Source: AG25 sp035518815 (GTDB taxonomy: Bacteria; Gemmatimonadota; Gemmatimonadetes; Gemmatimonadales; GWC2-71-9). From it: a DNA stretch of 22,101 bases. The notes under the pieces are model-generated. The model ran no database searches. It was given only the letters and a program-made list of their open reading frames with translations, and had not been told where the DNA came from. Each line of letters starts with the position of its first letter. Position 1 is the first letter of the stretch. Both the position numbers and the translations under genes were made by a program. Where the stretch lies: the NCBI GenBank assembly GCA_035518815.1, contig DATIXG010000145.1, forward strand, positions 1 through 22,101, in the 5' to 3' direction. This document shows, one piece after another, positions 9,000-16,716 of the stretch.

Positions 9000-10163
9000 G
9001 TGGCGGGGTCACGAGCGAAGGCAAGGCGAGGCATGGTCCTGCTCATGCTGGCGTGCCCCATGGCCGCCGCCGCGCAGCGGCCGGAACCGATGCGGAGCGA
9101 CAGCGGGCCAATCGCCGGGCCGCCCGATAGCGGGAAATTCAAGATCACGCCCCTGCTCGCCCCGGCCTACAACCCCGAGATGCAGTTTCTCATCGCCGGG
9201 GGGTTCCTGCTGTCATGGAAGGTAGGGAACAAGAAGCAGAGGCTGCTCATACAGCGCTCTACCCTGTCAGCTACCGTGTCGTTCTCCTCCACCGGAGCCA
9301 TCAACGTCTCCACCGTGCTCACTTCGTTTTGGGCCGAAGACCGGCTCCGTATCCTGCTCGATCTCGCCATGAAGGACATGCCTGACAATTACTGGGGGGT
9401 GGGCTACGACGCGGGGCTCGACCCGGGCGAGGGCGATGCGACGACCGAGTACCACCGCCGCTGGTTCAAGTTCAACCCGCGCATCCTCTGGCACCAGAAC
9501 GGCCACATATTCCTCGGCGCCACCATGGACATGAACCTCACCCATGCAAGCAACGTCAACCCCACCATGGCGGCCGATCCGTATTACCAGCAATACGGCC
9601 CCGAGATGGACAACGTCGGCTTCGGCTTCGTTGTCCAGTACGACAGCCGGGACGTCGCTGTCAACGCCTGGAAGGGACTCTACCTGGGACTCACGGGCAC
9701 GTTCTACAATCGCAGCCTGGGCGGGGATAACGTCTACCAGATCTACCTGCTCGACTACCGGCAATACCACCAACTCGGCCGCAAAGGACGCACCCTCGCC
9801 TGGCAGATGAAAGCCAGAATCGGCGGGCATGACGTGCCCTGGCCCGAGCTATCGATGCTCGGCACCGGGTACGACCTGCGGGGCTACGTCGAGGGACGGT
9901 TTCGCGACCGGAGCACGCTGCTCGGGCTGGTCGAGTACCGGCAGATGTTCGTCCGCAGCGACAACCGCCTGTCGCGGTGGGGATTCGTCGGCTGGGCGGG
10001 TGGGGGCTCGCTGGGCACCGATTTGAGCCAACTGACCGGATTCCTGCCCAACGCGGGGCTAGGGCTTCGGTTCGAGCTTCAGCCGCGCGCCAACGTGCGC
10101 GCGGATGTCGGGTTCGGGCACAACTCGAATGGAGTTTACTTCAACTTCACGGAAGCGTTCTAG
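9000..10163 (+). CDS. Omp85-type outer-membrane barrel without POTRA domains
   Basis: The protein is 387 aa. The start is GTG 9000, placed 9 bases after GGAGGA. An ATG at 9033 lies inside the signal peptide region and is a weaker choice. The signal ends A-A-A-A-Q at about residue 26. The rest reads as a 16-strand barrel: long Tyr/Trp/Phe-rich amphipathic strands, then the Omp85 loop-6 signature D-L-R-G-Y-V-E-G-R-F-R-D-R at about 292-304, and a terminal Phe. BamA and TamA carry N-terminal POTRA domains, and this protein has no room for them, so it belongs with the POTRA-less Omp85 barrels described from several bacterial phyla. Its role is unknown; it could move proteins or lipids in the outer membrane or act as a pore. 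The stop interlocks with the convergent gene in a CTAG. Confidence 0.75.
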   Translation: MAGSRAKARRGMVLLMLACPMAAAAQRPEPMRSDSGPIAGPPDSGKFKITPLLAPAYNPEMQFLIAGGFLLSWKVGNKKQRLLIQRSTLSATVSFSSTGAINVSTVLTSFWAEDRLRILLDLAMKDMPDNYWGVGYDAGLDPGEGDATTEYHRRWFKFNPRILWHQNGHIFLGATMDMNLTHASNVNPTMAADPYYQQYGPEMDNVGFGFVVQYDSRDVAVNAWKGLYLGLTGTFYNRSLGGDNVYQIYLLDYRQYHQLGRKGRTLAWQMKARIGGHDVPWPELSMLGTGYDLRGYVEGRFRDRSTLLGLVEYRQMFVRSDNRLSRWGFVGWAGGGSLGTDLSQLTGFLPNAGLGLRFELQPRANVRADVGFGHNSNGVYFNFTEAF

Positions 10164-10786
10164 ATCCCGCCGAGCTTCCGCCAGGCAAATCCGATGTGGA
10201 CGCTGATCCAGCTCTGGTATGGTGCATCACCGGCCGCGAACGCGTAGTTGTAGCGTCCCGTTGCGAAGAACGCGGTGTTACCCATGCCGCCGCGCAGCGG
10301 GAACGCGAAGCCCACCTCCGGCGCGACGCCCCCATGCCAGTTGTGATCCTTGACCTCGAACGTGCCGACATCCACCAGGCGCTCGATGTAGTACGTGCCG
10401 CCGTTCACACCGAGGTAGGCGCGCGCGCCCTCCGGCTTGCCCAGGTACAGGTGGGCGCTCAACATGATCGGCCAGGCGTTCACGTACCGGAATTGTTTGC
10501 CGGTGAGGTCGACTCCACCGACCGACGCGGTCTCGGTCCGCACGTCGTCCATGACGTTCCAGGCGGCGTTCAAGCCGACCGACGTGCTCCCGTGCACCCA
10601 GCGCCATTCGATCCCGAGGCCGCGGAAACTGTACGCTGGCGTGAAGTCGTGCGTGTTCGCGAGTCCCTGCGACATCTGCCAGCTGGCCCCGAACCACTGA
10701 TCGGTCTGGGCGTGCGCGGGCGCGGCTCCGACCACACAGAGAGCAGCGATGGCGAGGACGGCGGCGGTGCGCATGGTGGCCCCCAT
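10160..10786 (-). CDS. small outer-membrane beta-barrel protein
   Basis: The protein is 208 aa with a signal peptide ending A-P-A-H-A-Q (about residue 27). The mature part has repeated short amphipathic strands (for example Y-S-F-R-G-L-G-I-E-W-R-W, A-R-A-Y-L-G-V-N-G-G-T-Y-Y, and a final S-V-H-I-G-F-A-W-R), consistent with an 8-stranded OmpA/OmpW-sized barrel. I know no specific family for it. The ATG at 10786 shares one base with the preceding stop (TGATG), indicating coupling to the DUF4136 gene. A second ATG at 10774 is also possible and would remove four residues. The 3' end overlaps the convergent Omp85 gene in a CTAG that serves as the stop of both. Confidence 0.7.
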   Translation of the reverse strand: MGATMRTAAVLAIAALCVVGAAPAHAQTDQWFGASWQMSQGLANTHDFTPAYSFRGLGIEWRWVHGSTSVGLNAAWNVMDDVRTETASVGGVDLTGKQFRYVNAWPIMLSAHLYLGKPEGARAYLGVNGGTYYIERLVDVGTFEVKDHNWHGGVAPEVGFAFPLRGGMGNTAFFATGRYNYAFAAGDAPYQSWISVHIGFAWRKLGGI

Positions 10787-11427
10787 CAGTGCTTGAGGTA
10801 GGGCGACTGGATGAAGGCCTGCTGGATCAGGAATGTGACCCGCGACTTGATGCTCGCGTCGCCCCCGGTGAGCAGGCCGTTGATTGCCGCGGCCCACGTC
10901 CCCGCGATCTGGTTCGCGCCATGGGGTGCGTCCGGATCGAGCATGGAGATGATGACTGACCCCGTCGTGTATTGCGTGGCGACCGGCACCCACGGGTAGA
11001 CCGGGTAGCAGCCGTATCCACAGGGCCAGCCTCCCCACCATCCATACCACCCTCCCGGCGGGTAGGCGGGATACCAGACGTCCGTATGCTCGACGCTCAC
11101 CCCGCCGACCACAACGATCACATCGCCTTTCGTTGTGATCCCGTCGACGCGCGTATACCCATACGCCTGCATCTGAGCGGCGATCACGGCGAGCACTGTG
11201 TCATCGTAAGCGTGCGTGAGTGACGACATCCCCCCGCCCGCCACCGACATGTCGACCACCGTGTCGGGCATGGCGTAGGTGTGGTTCGCCTTGAAGTTCG
11301 TGGTGTCGTTGTGCCAAGTCGCGACCACGTCGAGCTCGCCGGCTACCTCCGGTCCACCTGGATAGCAGCTCGTGCCGGCCAGTGCAACCGGGAAGACAAG
11401 AGCCCAGACGAGCGTGCGCACGTTCAT
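10786..11427 (-). CDS. DUF4136-like exported protein, possible lipoprotein
   Basis: The protein is 213 aa. The N-terminal hydrophobic segment ends A-L-A-G-T-S-C at residue 21. The Cys placement suggests a lipoprotein, but the residues before it are not a classic L-A-G-C lipobox. The mature part matches the pattern of DUF4136 proteins: T-N-F-K-A-N-H-T-Y-A-M-P-D, a central region on a variable-length 'ageing' strand pair, and a C-terminal A-G-T-W-A-A-A-I-N-G-L-L. A Tyr/Trp/Gly/Pro-rich loop around 118-145 is unusual. DUF4136 proteins are envelope proteins of unknown function. The start ATG 11427 has GGAG 8 bases upstream. It heads a two-gene unit with the small barrel at 10160-10786; the nearest palindrome is 200 bp upstream. 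Confidence 0.65.
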   Translation of the reverse strand: MNVRTLVWALVFPVALAGTSCYPGGPEVAGELDVVATWHNDTTNFKANHTYAMPDTVVDMSVAGGGMSSLTHAYDDTVLAVIAAQMQAYGYTRVDGITTKGDVIVVVGGVSVEHTDVWYPAYPPGGWYGWWGGWPCGYGCYPVYPWVPVATQYTTGSVIISMLDPDAPHGANQIAGTWAAAINGLLTGGDASIKSRVTFLIQQAFIQSPYLKH

Positions 11428-11627
11428 GCAACTATCTCCACATGGATTGCCTGGGCGCGACCGAGGCGGGGGGTGGCTTCGTCAACATGCGTTCGCGGGG
11501 CCCACTGCTGCCCTCTAGCACCACACGTTCCCCCCCGCCCGATAGCCGCACGCATCGCCGCCCGCGTGTCGCGTTGGAACGACCGATGCCTCAGGTTGCA
11601 GTATTGTCGGAAGCGCGCCCAGCGGGT

Positions 11628-11645
11628 ATTGGACCTTGGGTCAAT
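11628..11645. promoter_or_regulatory. 18-bp palindrome, site 5
   Basis: ATTGGACCTTGGGTCAAT is the most symmetrical copy apart from two mismatched pairs per arm. It overlaps the TGA of the FadL-like gene and is 200 bp from the next minus-strand start (11427), so it is the only copy with a long gap to its gene. No convincing small gene was found between; 11428-11627 probably holds the promoter and leader. Confidence 0.65.
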
Positions 11646-13026
11646 GTCCCGTTCCGAACGCGACCTTCACGCCGAACATCACCGTCGCGCTCAAGTACTG
11701 GATCTTCGCGTCCGGCGGGACCTCAGGCCCCACCCCGCCGAGCAACCCCGTCAGCAGGCCGCGGGGCGGGCCTCCACCCCAGGCGATGTCCGTGCCGAGT
11801 ACCAGGTCAACCCGGGCCAGCGTGAACGCGGCACCGCCCGAGACGTGGGAGAGATCCCAGTGGGAAACGTTTGCGTTGGCGGTGGAGCTGTCGGGCAGCG
11901 GCGAGCGGTCCGTCCGGTAGGCGGCGTACGCGGCGAGCTTCGGGTTGAAGTGATGCTCCACACCCACGCCGAAGTTCAGCACGGGGTCGCTCGCCTGGAT
12001 CACGTCGTTGGTCAGCGGCGCCCCCGACGACTGCGTCGTGAATCCCGTGGTCGCGAGGACGTGGTACGCATCCACCCCGTCGAACCACTCAACGGCGACG
12101 TGCAGACGTGTGCTGCCGAACTGGTACGACCCGCCGGCGCCTATGGAGAGTGGGTTGTGGTACGTACTGGCTACGTCGTCCTGGTAGTCCGTCGCCACGA
12201 CCGTCGTCGCGCTGGGCGCGACGCCCTCGTCCACGAGCGTCAAATCGCGGCCGGCCTTCCCACTCCCCAGCACCTTGACGCTTGGCGTGGTCAGGTTGAA
12301 GCCCAGACTCCAGGAGGGATACTGGAAGCTGATCCCGAACTTCCAGAGCAGACCCCAGTAGGTGTAGTCGAAGTCCCGGCTCCCGTTCAGCACCGCGGCG
12401 TTCCCGCTCGAATCGATGGCCTGGGCCATCGTCGCGAAGCGCGCGCGCTGACTCCGCACCGACACGAATTGCGTGATGCCCACGCCCACGTGGGGGTTCA
12501 TCGGGTGGGCCCACGACAACCCTGCCCAGGTGTCGTTGAGACTCTCCTCGACCCAGACGTCACCCGAGAAGAACTTCAGGTCAGGGACGTTGAGCGCCGA
12601 GCCCGGCGTGAGCCCGCGCGCCTGCGCGCGCCCGTCGAAGTACTGCCGGGCCAGCACGACGTACGCGAGGCGGTCATGCCCGAGGAACCCGAGGGGGAGC
12701 TCGCCCGCGAACATGCTGGGGAGCGACGACAACGAGGAAGAGGTGATGCTGCGGCCGCTGCCCAGTCCGTTCTTGTCGGCGATGATGGCATACCGGTACG
12801 CGCTGCCCGAGAACACCGCTTCGACCTTCCCGGAGAGCGCCAGCCCCCCGGGGTTGTAGTACACGGCGCTGATATCCTGGGGGGAGCCCAGCAACACGCC
12901 GCCCAGGAGCTGCCCCTTGGTTCCGTACGTGTTGATCCAGTATTGCGTGTCCTGCGCCCGGGCGGCGCGGGGCGTCGCGAGATGGCACACCGCGGCAATG
13001 GCGAGGAGGCTCAGGAGACGTGCCAT
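11641..13026 (-). CDS. FadL/OmpP1-like outer-membrane transport barrel
   Basis: The protein is 461 aa from ATG 13026. An in-frame extension to 13320 is open but would precede the signal peptide, so I rejected it. The signal peptide is residues 1-25 (ending A-R-A-Q). The mature N-terminus carries Y-N-P-G-G-L-A-L, the equivalent of the N-P-A-G-L/S motif of FadL-type hydrophobic-compound channels, followed by many amphipathic strands and a C-terminal strand V-M-F-G-V-K-V-A-F-G. Length fits the family. It probably lets hydrophobic compounds cross the outer membrane; the cargo is unknown. A palindrome lies 36 bp upstream. The Shine-Dalgarno is weak. The divergent neighbour is the two-component locus. 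Confident as a barrel, less so as a FadL-type channel. Confidence 0.75.
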   Translation of the reverse strand: MARLLSLLAIAAVCHLATPRAARAQDTQYWINTYGTKGQLLGGVLLGSPQDISAVYYNPGGLALSGKVEAVFSGSAYRYAIIADKNGLGSGRSITSSSLSSLPSMFAGELPLGFLGHDRLAYVVLARQYFDGRAQARGLTPGSALNVPDLKFFSGDVWVEESLNDTWAGLSWAHPMNPHVGVGITQFVSVRSQRARFATMAQAIDSSGNAAVLNGSRDFDYTYWGLLWKFGISFQYPSWSLGFNLTTPSVKVLGSGKAGRDLTLVDEGVAPSATTVVATDYQDDVASTYHNPLSIGAGGSYQFGSTRLHVAVEWFDGVDAYHVLATTGFTTQSSGAPLTNDVIQASDPVLNFGVGVEHHFNPKLAAYAAYRTDRSPLPDSSTANANVSHWDLSHVSGGAAFTLARVDLVLGTDIAWGGGPPRGLLTGLLGGVGPEVPPDAKIQYLSATVMFGVKVAFGTGH

Positions 13027-13062
13027 GGCGCACCATGAAAGCTCTTTCGGCGCGGCAGTGCC

Positions 13063-13080
13063 ATTGCACCAAAGGGAAAC
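13063..13080. promoter_or_regulatory. 18-bp palindrome, site 6
   Basis: ATTGCACCAAAGGGAAAC has a good left half (ATTGCACC) and AA centre, with a degenerate right half. It lies 36 bp upstream of the FadL-like start and is the only copy between that gene and the divergent two-component locus, so it could also affect the regulator. Confidence 0.55.
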
Positions 13081-13169
13081 AGTTTCAAGGGTTTTCCACC
13101 CCCTACCGGGCCACGTCCCCGCGCGTAGCTTCAGTCGGTTGGCAGGAGGGTAATCAGACGCTCGTCTTT

Positions 13170-13545
13170 GAGGCCGCAGCGCTCGTGATGCTCTGACGCG
13201 GACGGCCGCCGGGCGGGCGACGTCATTCACCGCATCCGGGCGCTTCTCAACCGCCATCAGGTGGAGAAGGCCGACCTCAGCGTGAACGGGGTGGTGCAGG
13301 ATGTGGCCCAGCTCATACACAGCGACACCGTGCTGCGCCGCATCGCCTCTGTGCTAGACCTGGACGAGACTCAAACCAGGACGTTGGGAGAGCCGTTCGT
13401 GACGACCAAGCCCGGGGGACTGGGAATGGGACTGTCGATCGCCCGTTCGATCGTCGAGGGACACGGCGGTCGCATCTGGGCCACGAACAACTTCGACCGG
13501 GGGGCGACGTTCCACGTCGCCCTCCCCGCCGCGAGGATCGCGTGA
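13170..13545 (+). pseudogene. decayed sensor histidine kinase
   Basis: This stretch keeps recognisable pieces of a FixL-type kinase: D-G-R-R-A-G-D-V-I-H-R-I-R-A-L-L before 13261, then V-N-G-V-V-Q-D-V-A-Q-L-I and L-D-L-D-E, and finally E-P-F-V-T-T-K-P-G-G-L-G-M-G-L-S-I-A-R-S-I-V-E-G-H-G-G-R-I-W-A (F and G2 boxes). The N-box and G1 box that normally lie between L-D-L-D-E and E-P-F are gone, about 70-80 residues by comparison with the family. A TGA in the reading frame near 13186, and a frame change near 13191-13196, separate it from a plausible upstream piece (F-E-A-A-A-L-V-M-L, 13167-13193). No H-box with the phospho-accepting His is seen. The stop overlaps the response regulator start (GTGA). 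It cannot be an active kinase as read. An assembly error is possible but two separate lesions argue for real decay. Confidence 0.75.
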
Positions 13546-14183
13546 CGAAGCCCGGCGAGACCACGGTGTTCGTCGTGGACGACGACGATTCGGTCCGCAA
13601 AGGGCTCACGCGGCTGCTCTCCTCGGCCGGGTACCGGGTGGACGCGTTCCGCTCCGCCAAGGAGTTCCTGGCCCGCGGCACGCCGCGCCCCGACGGCCCG
13701 GCGTGCGTCATCCTGGACTTGTGCATGCCGGACCTGGGCGGCCTCGAGCTGCAAGACCTGCTTCAGGCCGCGAACGTCCCTCTCCCGATCCTGTTCGCTA
13801 CCGGTCACGGCGACGTGCCGTCCAGCGTCCGGGCGATGAAGGGTGGCGCGGTCGATTTCCTCACCAAGCCCATCGAGGAGGCCGACCTGTTCGCGGCCGT
13901 CCGCCGCGCCGTTGCGATGGACGACGACGGGCGCCGCACCCGGGCAGCGCAGGCCGCCCTCACCCAGCGGCTGTCCCGGCTCACCCCGCGCGAGCATCAG
14001 GTGCTCGCGTTGGTCGTGACCGGCATGTTGAACAAGCAGATCGCGGGACAGCTCGGCACGAGCGAGCGCACCATCAAGGTGCACCGCGCGCGGGTGATGC
14101 AGAAGATGGAAGCGACGTCCGTGGCGGATCTCGTGCGGATCGCGGACCGGCTCGGCGTCTCGGGGTTACGCGCCGCGGTCTGA
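13542..14183 (+). CDS. FixJ-family response regulator (receiver + LuxR-type HTH)
   Basis: The protein is 213 aa from GTG 13542. The receiver domain spans about 8-125: acidic pocket D13-D14, phospho-acceptor D59 in V-I-L-D-L-C-M-P, switch Thr87 in F-A-T-G-H-G-D-V, and Lys109 in F-L-T-K-P. A LuxR/NarL-type HTH follows at about 147-205: L-T-P-R-E-H-Q-V-L-A-L-V-V-T-G, N-K-Q-I-A-G-Q-L-G-T-S-E-R-T-I-K-V-H-R-A-R-V. All key residues are intact, so it should bind DNA after phosphorylation. Its partner kinase gene directly upstream is broken and overlaps it by 4 bp (GTGA). Phosphate may come from another kinase. I infer, without proof, that it is the protein that recognises the 18-bp palindrome, because FixJ-subfamily regulators such as StyR bind A-C-C-W-W-G-G-T-centred palindromes. 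Confidence 0.93.
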   Translation: MTKPGETTVFVVDDDDSVRKGLTRLLSSAGYRVDAFRSAKEFLARGTPRPDGPACVILDLCMPDLGGLELQDLLQAANVPLPILFATGHGDVPSSVRAMKGGAVDFLTKPIEEADLFAAVRRAVAMDDDGRRTRAAQAALTQRLSRLTPREHQVLALVVTGMLNKQIAGQLGTSERTIKVHRARVMQKMEATSVADLVRIADRLGVSGLRAAV

Positions 14184-14195
14184 CGGCCCAGCCGT

Positions 14196-14213
14196 ATAGG
14201 ACTAAGGTCACAT
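14196..14213. promoter_or_regulatory. 18-bp palindrome, site 7
   Basis: ATAGGACTAAGGTCACAT starts 13 bp after the FixJ-like stop and lies 38 bp before the GTG of the receiver gene at 14252. It has GGAC-TAAG-GTC pairing and an AA centre. Confidence 0.65.
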
Positions 14214-14251
14214 ATCCAGCAGCCCGTCCGCGCGCCATATCTGCGGACAAC

Positions 14252-14677
14252 GTGATCGACAACCACACAAGTGCACCGACGGCACTCCCAAAACGGGCGC
14301 TCATCGGCGTCGTGGACGACGACGCGTCGGTCCGCAAGGCGCTCGGCCGCCTGCTGCGCTCGGCAGGCTTCGATGTCGTGGCACACGCATCCGCGGTCGA
14401 GCTGCTGGTCGGCCTGCATCAGCAACCCATCCAGTGTTTGGTGCTCGACATCCACCTCGAGGGAATGGGTGGCCTCGATCTCCACGACTACCTGACGGAC
14501 GCGGGCATTCGTCTTCCGGTCGTCTTCATCACCGCCCATGACGATCCGGCCACCCGCCAGCGCGCCGAGCAGGCACACCAGATCTACCTGCGCAAGCCCG
14601 TGGACAGTAACGACCTGCTGGACGCCATCACGTCCCTGATCGGAGGTGACCCGGCGCCCGCAGGTCCGAGCGCGTGA
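14252..14677 (+). CDS. stand-alone receiver-domain response regulator
   Basis: The protein is 141 aa from GTG 14252; no other in-frame start precedes the domain. It has one receiver domain: D22-D24 acidic residues, phospho-acceptor D66 in L-V-L-D-I-H-L-E, switch Thr94 in F-I-T-A-H-D-D, and Lys115 in Y-L-R-K-P-V-D. There is no output domain. It resembles the receiver of FixJ-like regulators more than CheY (strand F-D-V-V-A-H-A-S-A-V-E-L-L). Single-domain receivers of this kind often act as phosphate sinks or intermediates in a relay. The 3' end overlaps the start of the membrane-protein gene by 4 bp (GTGA), so the two are coupled. A palindrome 38 bp upstream suggests it is under the same control as the envelope genes. 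Confidence 0.88.
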   Translation: MIDNHTSAPTALPKRALIGVVDDDASVRKALGRLLRSAGFDVVAHASAVELLVGLHQQPIQCLVLDIHLEGMGGLDLHDYLTDAGIRLPVVFITAHDDPATRQRAEQAHQIYLRKPVDSNDLLDAITSLIGGDPAPAGPSA

Positions 14678-15834
14678 ACGAGCCTCTGCTCACGCAGGGC
14701 GGCCCAACCTACCGCTTGCAGGAGGCGCTGGGCCTGGGGGGTCCCCGCCCGGTGACCCGCCTGTGGCGCTCCCTGATCTTCGCGACCATCGCCATGGGGC
14801 CTCTCGTGGTCCTCGCCGCGGCCAAGGGCCTGGCGCTCGGGCCGGATCCTCGCCGCTCACTCCTGCTCGATTACGAGGTGTACGCGCGCTTTATCGTAGC
14901 CGTAGCGGCGTTTGTGTTCGCGGAGGGGGCGGTGGATTCCCGTTGCGCCGCGATGCTGCGCGAGTTCATCGATACGCACCTCGTCCCGGAAGGGCAGCGC
15001 GCCCGCTTTAACGCAGCGCTCGAGCGGACTGTTCGACTCCGCGACAACCCCGTCCCCGAGCTGGTCGTCCTGGTTCTGGCCTACGGGCGCGCGCGAGCCG
15101 GGATCGCGCTCACGGCGAGCTTCGGACAACCGACGTGGTGGGCCCCCAACCTCCCCGACTCGGCTTCGCTATCGTTACCCGGATGGTGGTACGCCCTGGT
15201 GAGCCTCCCACTCTACCAGTTCCTGCTCCTCCTGTGGCTGTGGCGACTCGTGATCTGGACGTTGTTGCTGCGACGGATCGCGCAGCTCGATTTACAGCTG
15301 CGCGCGTCACACCCGGACCGGATGGGAGGCGTGGGCTTTCTGAACCTGTCGCTGGCCCCGTTCGGGCTCGTGGGGTTCGGCTACGGCGCGTCGATCGGGG
15401 CCGTGGCGCTCCAGAGCGTGGTGCACCAGCACGAGACGATCCGGTCGCTCGCGCCCTTCATGGCCGGCTCAGTGGTGCTCGGCGTGGCGGTCTTCGTGGT
15501 TCCGCTGCTGATGTTCATGAAGCCATTGGTGCTGTGCCGGCGCAAGGCCATCCTCGAGTACACGGCCTTCGGCGCCCGCTATACGCAGCTGTTCGAGCGC
15601 AAGTGGATCGAGCAGCGCGGCTCCGGGCCGGATCCGCTCGGGACCAACGACGTCCAGTCGCTGGCGGATCTCGACCATACCTTCGCCATCGTGCGGCAGG
15701 TTCGGACGATCCCGATCGATCCCTATGCCGTCATCCCGCTCGCCCTCGCGATCGCCGCCCCGATGATCCCGGCGGTCGTCGTGGCGATCGGGTTACGTCC
15801 CCTCCTTCAGCTGATCCTCAAGAGCGTGTTGTAG
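14674..15834 (+). CDS. polytopic membrane protein of unknown function
   Basis: The protein is 386 aa from GTG 14674, overlapping the receiver gene by 4 bp. Hydrophobic segments are seen at about residues 33-50, 68-85, 170-195, 225-250, 262-288 and 350-380, giving about six to seven membrane passes. Between the second and third segments there is a long soluble region including F-I-D-T-H-L-V-P-E-G-Q-R and E-R-T-V-R-L-R-D-N-P. The block H-P-D-R-M-G-G-V-G-F-L-N at about 215-226 looks conserved in character and may be functional. I do not recognise the family and give no function. Translational coupling to a single-domain receiver suggests that the receiver controls or senses through it. It converges with the barrel gene ending at 15845, with 10 bp between. 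Confidence 0.7.
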   Translation: MNEPLLTQGGPTYRLQEALGLGGPRPVTRLWRSLIFATIAMGPLVVLAAAKGLALGPDPRRSLLLDYEVYARFIVAVAAFVFAEGAVDSRCAAMLREFIDTHLVPEGQRARFNAALERTVRLRDNPVPELVVLVLAYGRARAGIALTASFGQPTWWAPNLPDSASLSLPGWWYALVSLPLYQFLLLLWLWRLVIWTLLLRRIAQLDLQLRASHPDRMGGVGFLNLSLAPFGLVGFGYGASIGAVALQSVVHQHETIRSLAPFMAGSVVLGVAVFVVPLLMFMKPLVLCRRKAILEYTAFGARYTQLFERKWIEQRGSGPDPLGTNDVQSLADLDHTFAIVRQVRTIPIDPYAVIPLALAIAAPMIPAVVVAIGLRPLLQLILKSVL

Positions 15835-15844
15835 CGGCAGTCCC

Positions 15845-16522
15845 TTAGAACCTGAAACCGAGCGCCGCAGTCACCTCGCCACTCGAGTAGATGTCGGAAG
15901 CGTACGTGTAACAGAAGCCGTAGAAATCGCAGTAGACGTAGTTGCCCGTGTTGATGTTCGTGTCCATCCCGCGATACCGCGCGTCGATCCGCGCCACCAG
16001 CGCCCCCGGGGTCTCGTAGATCATGCCGATGCCGAAGTTCCAGGCGAACCGGCCGTGAGCGTCCGTGTTGACCCCATTGGTCGGGTGCGGAGTGAGGATG
16101 GACGATCCCACGCCCAGCGTGAAGTACCCTGCTGCCGGCCCGCGATGGTTCAGAAACAGGACGTTGACCGCAATGTCATCTACGTCGATCGTCCCGCGGT
16201 CCGCCGGCTGCAAGGGATTCGTCGGATCGATCACCTGGATGCTCGGCGTCGAACGCACCCAGCCGAGCTCGAGCCCCGCCCCTCGCTCCGGGAAGAAGAG
16301 CAGGCGAGCGCCATAGCCCCATGCGTCCGAGACGTGGACCTTGGACGCGGCGGTGCTCCCCGAATAGATGTCGCTTGCGAAGTAGCCGCCGCCGACGGCG
16401 AACAACTCGAACCGCTTGGGCCGGGCGTACCCGCCCTGCGCCGCGGCGACGCCCGCTGCCACGGCAATGCAACCGCTGGCGGCACCGAGGGCGACCACCG
16501 TCTGCCGTACAAACCTGAGCAT
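15845..16522 (-). CDS. outer-membrane beta-barrel protein
   Basis: The protein is 225 aa from ATG 16522 with GGAGG upstream. An open extension beyond 16522 crosses both palindromes and has no plausible start signal. The signal peptide ends V-A-A-A-Q at about residue 29. The mature part has short amphipathic strands (R-F-E-L-F-A-V-G-G-G-Y-F, G-A-R-L-L-F-F-P-E-R-G-A-G-L-E-L-G-W, Y-F-T-L-G-V-G-S) and ends A-A-L-G-F-R-F, with a terminal Phe typical of Bam-inserted barrels. Size and pattern fit an 8- to 10-stranded porin-like or OmpW-sized barrel. A Tyr/Cys-rich loop (Y-V-Y-C-D-F-Y-G-F-C-Y-T-Y) near the C-terminus is unusual and may form a disulfide. No family was recognised. The palindrome at 16594 lies 71 bp upstream. 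Confidence 0.75.
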   Translation of the reverse strand: MLRFVRQTVVALGAASGCIAVAAGVAAAQGGYARPKRFELFAVGGGYFASDIYSGSTAASKVHVSDAWGYGARLLFFPERGAGLELGWVRSTPSIQVIDPTNPLQPADRGTIDVDDIAVNVLFLNHRGPAAGYFTLGVGSSILTPHPTNGVNTDAHGRFAWNFGIGMIYETPGALVARIDARYRGMDTNINTGNYVYCDFYGFCYTYASDIYSSGEVTAALGFRF

Positions 16523-16593
16523 GAGACCTCCAAGAGCCGTAGAATGTGCTGGGACAGGGGGGAATGATTCCCCGCCTGGGGCACGAGCCACAA

Positions 16594-16611
16594 GTTGCAC
16601 CTTCGTGCTAT
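16594..16611. promoter_or_regulatory. 18-bp palindrome, site 8
   Basis: GTTGCACCTTCGTGCTAT has a perfect GCAC-CTTC-GTGC core and a TT centre. It lies 71 bp upstream of the minus-strand barrel gene start at 16522, in the divergent region shared with site 9. Confidence 0.68.
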
Positions 16612-16647
16612 GTCGCCCTGGTGAAGGGGTCGCCCGCCCCGCGACGG

Positions 16648-16665
16648 GTTGCCCGAAGGTCCCAT
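16648..16665. promoter_or_regulatory. 18-bp palindrome, site 9
   Basis: GTTGCCCGAAGGTCCCAT lies 51 bp upstream of the plus-strand DUF3943 start at 16717. Site 8 is 54 bp away and nearer the opposite gene, so each divergent gene has its own copy. Confidence 0.62.
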
Positions 16666-16716
16666 ACTCCCAGCCGCCGATGTTTCGTATCGTAACCCCC
16701 GGGTTCATTCCCAACA

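Noticed and set aside
11507..11524. Possible thirteenth palindrome (GTGCTAG on the minus strand)
   Set aside because: Only one half matches and the centre is not AA or TT.
11281..13038. 585-codon plus-strand open frame
   Set aside because: Lies antisense to the FadL-like and DUF4136 genes; its composition is Arg/His-rich and no domain is seen. The minus frames carry signal peptides and family motifs.
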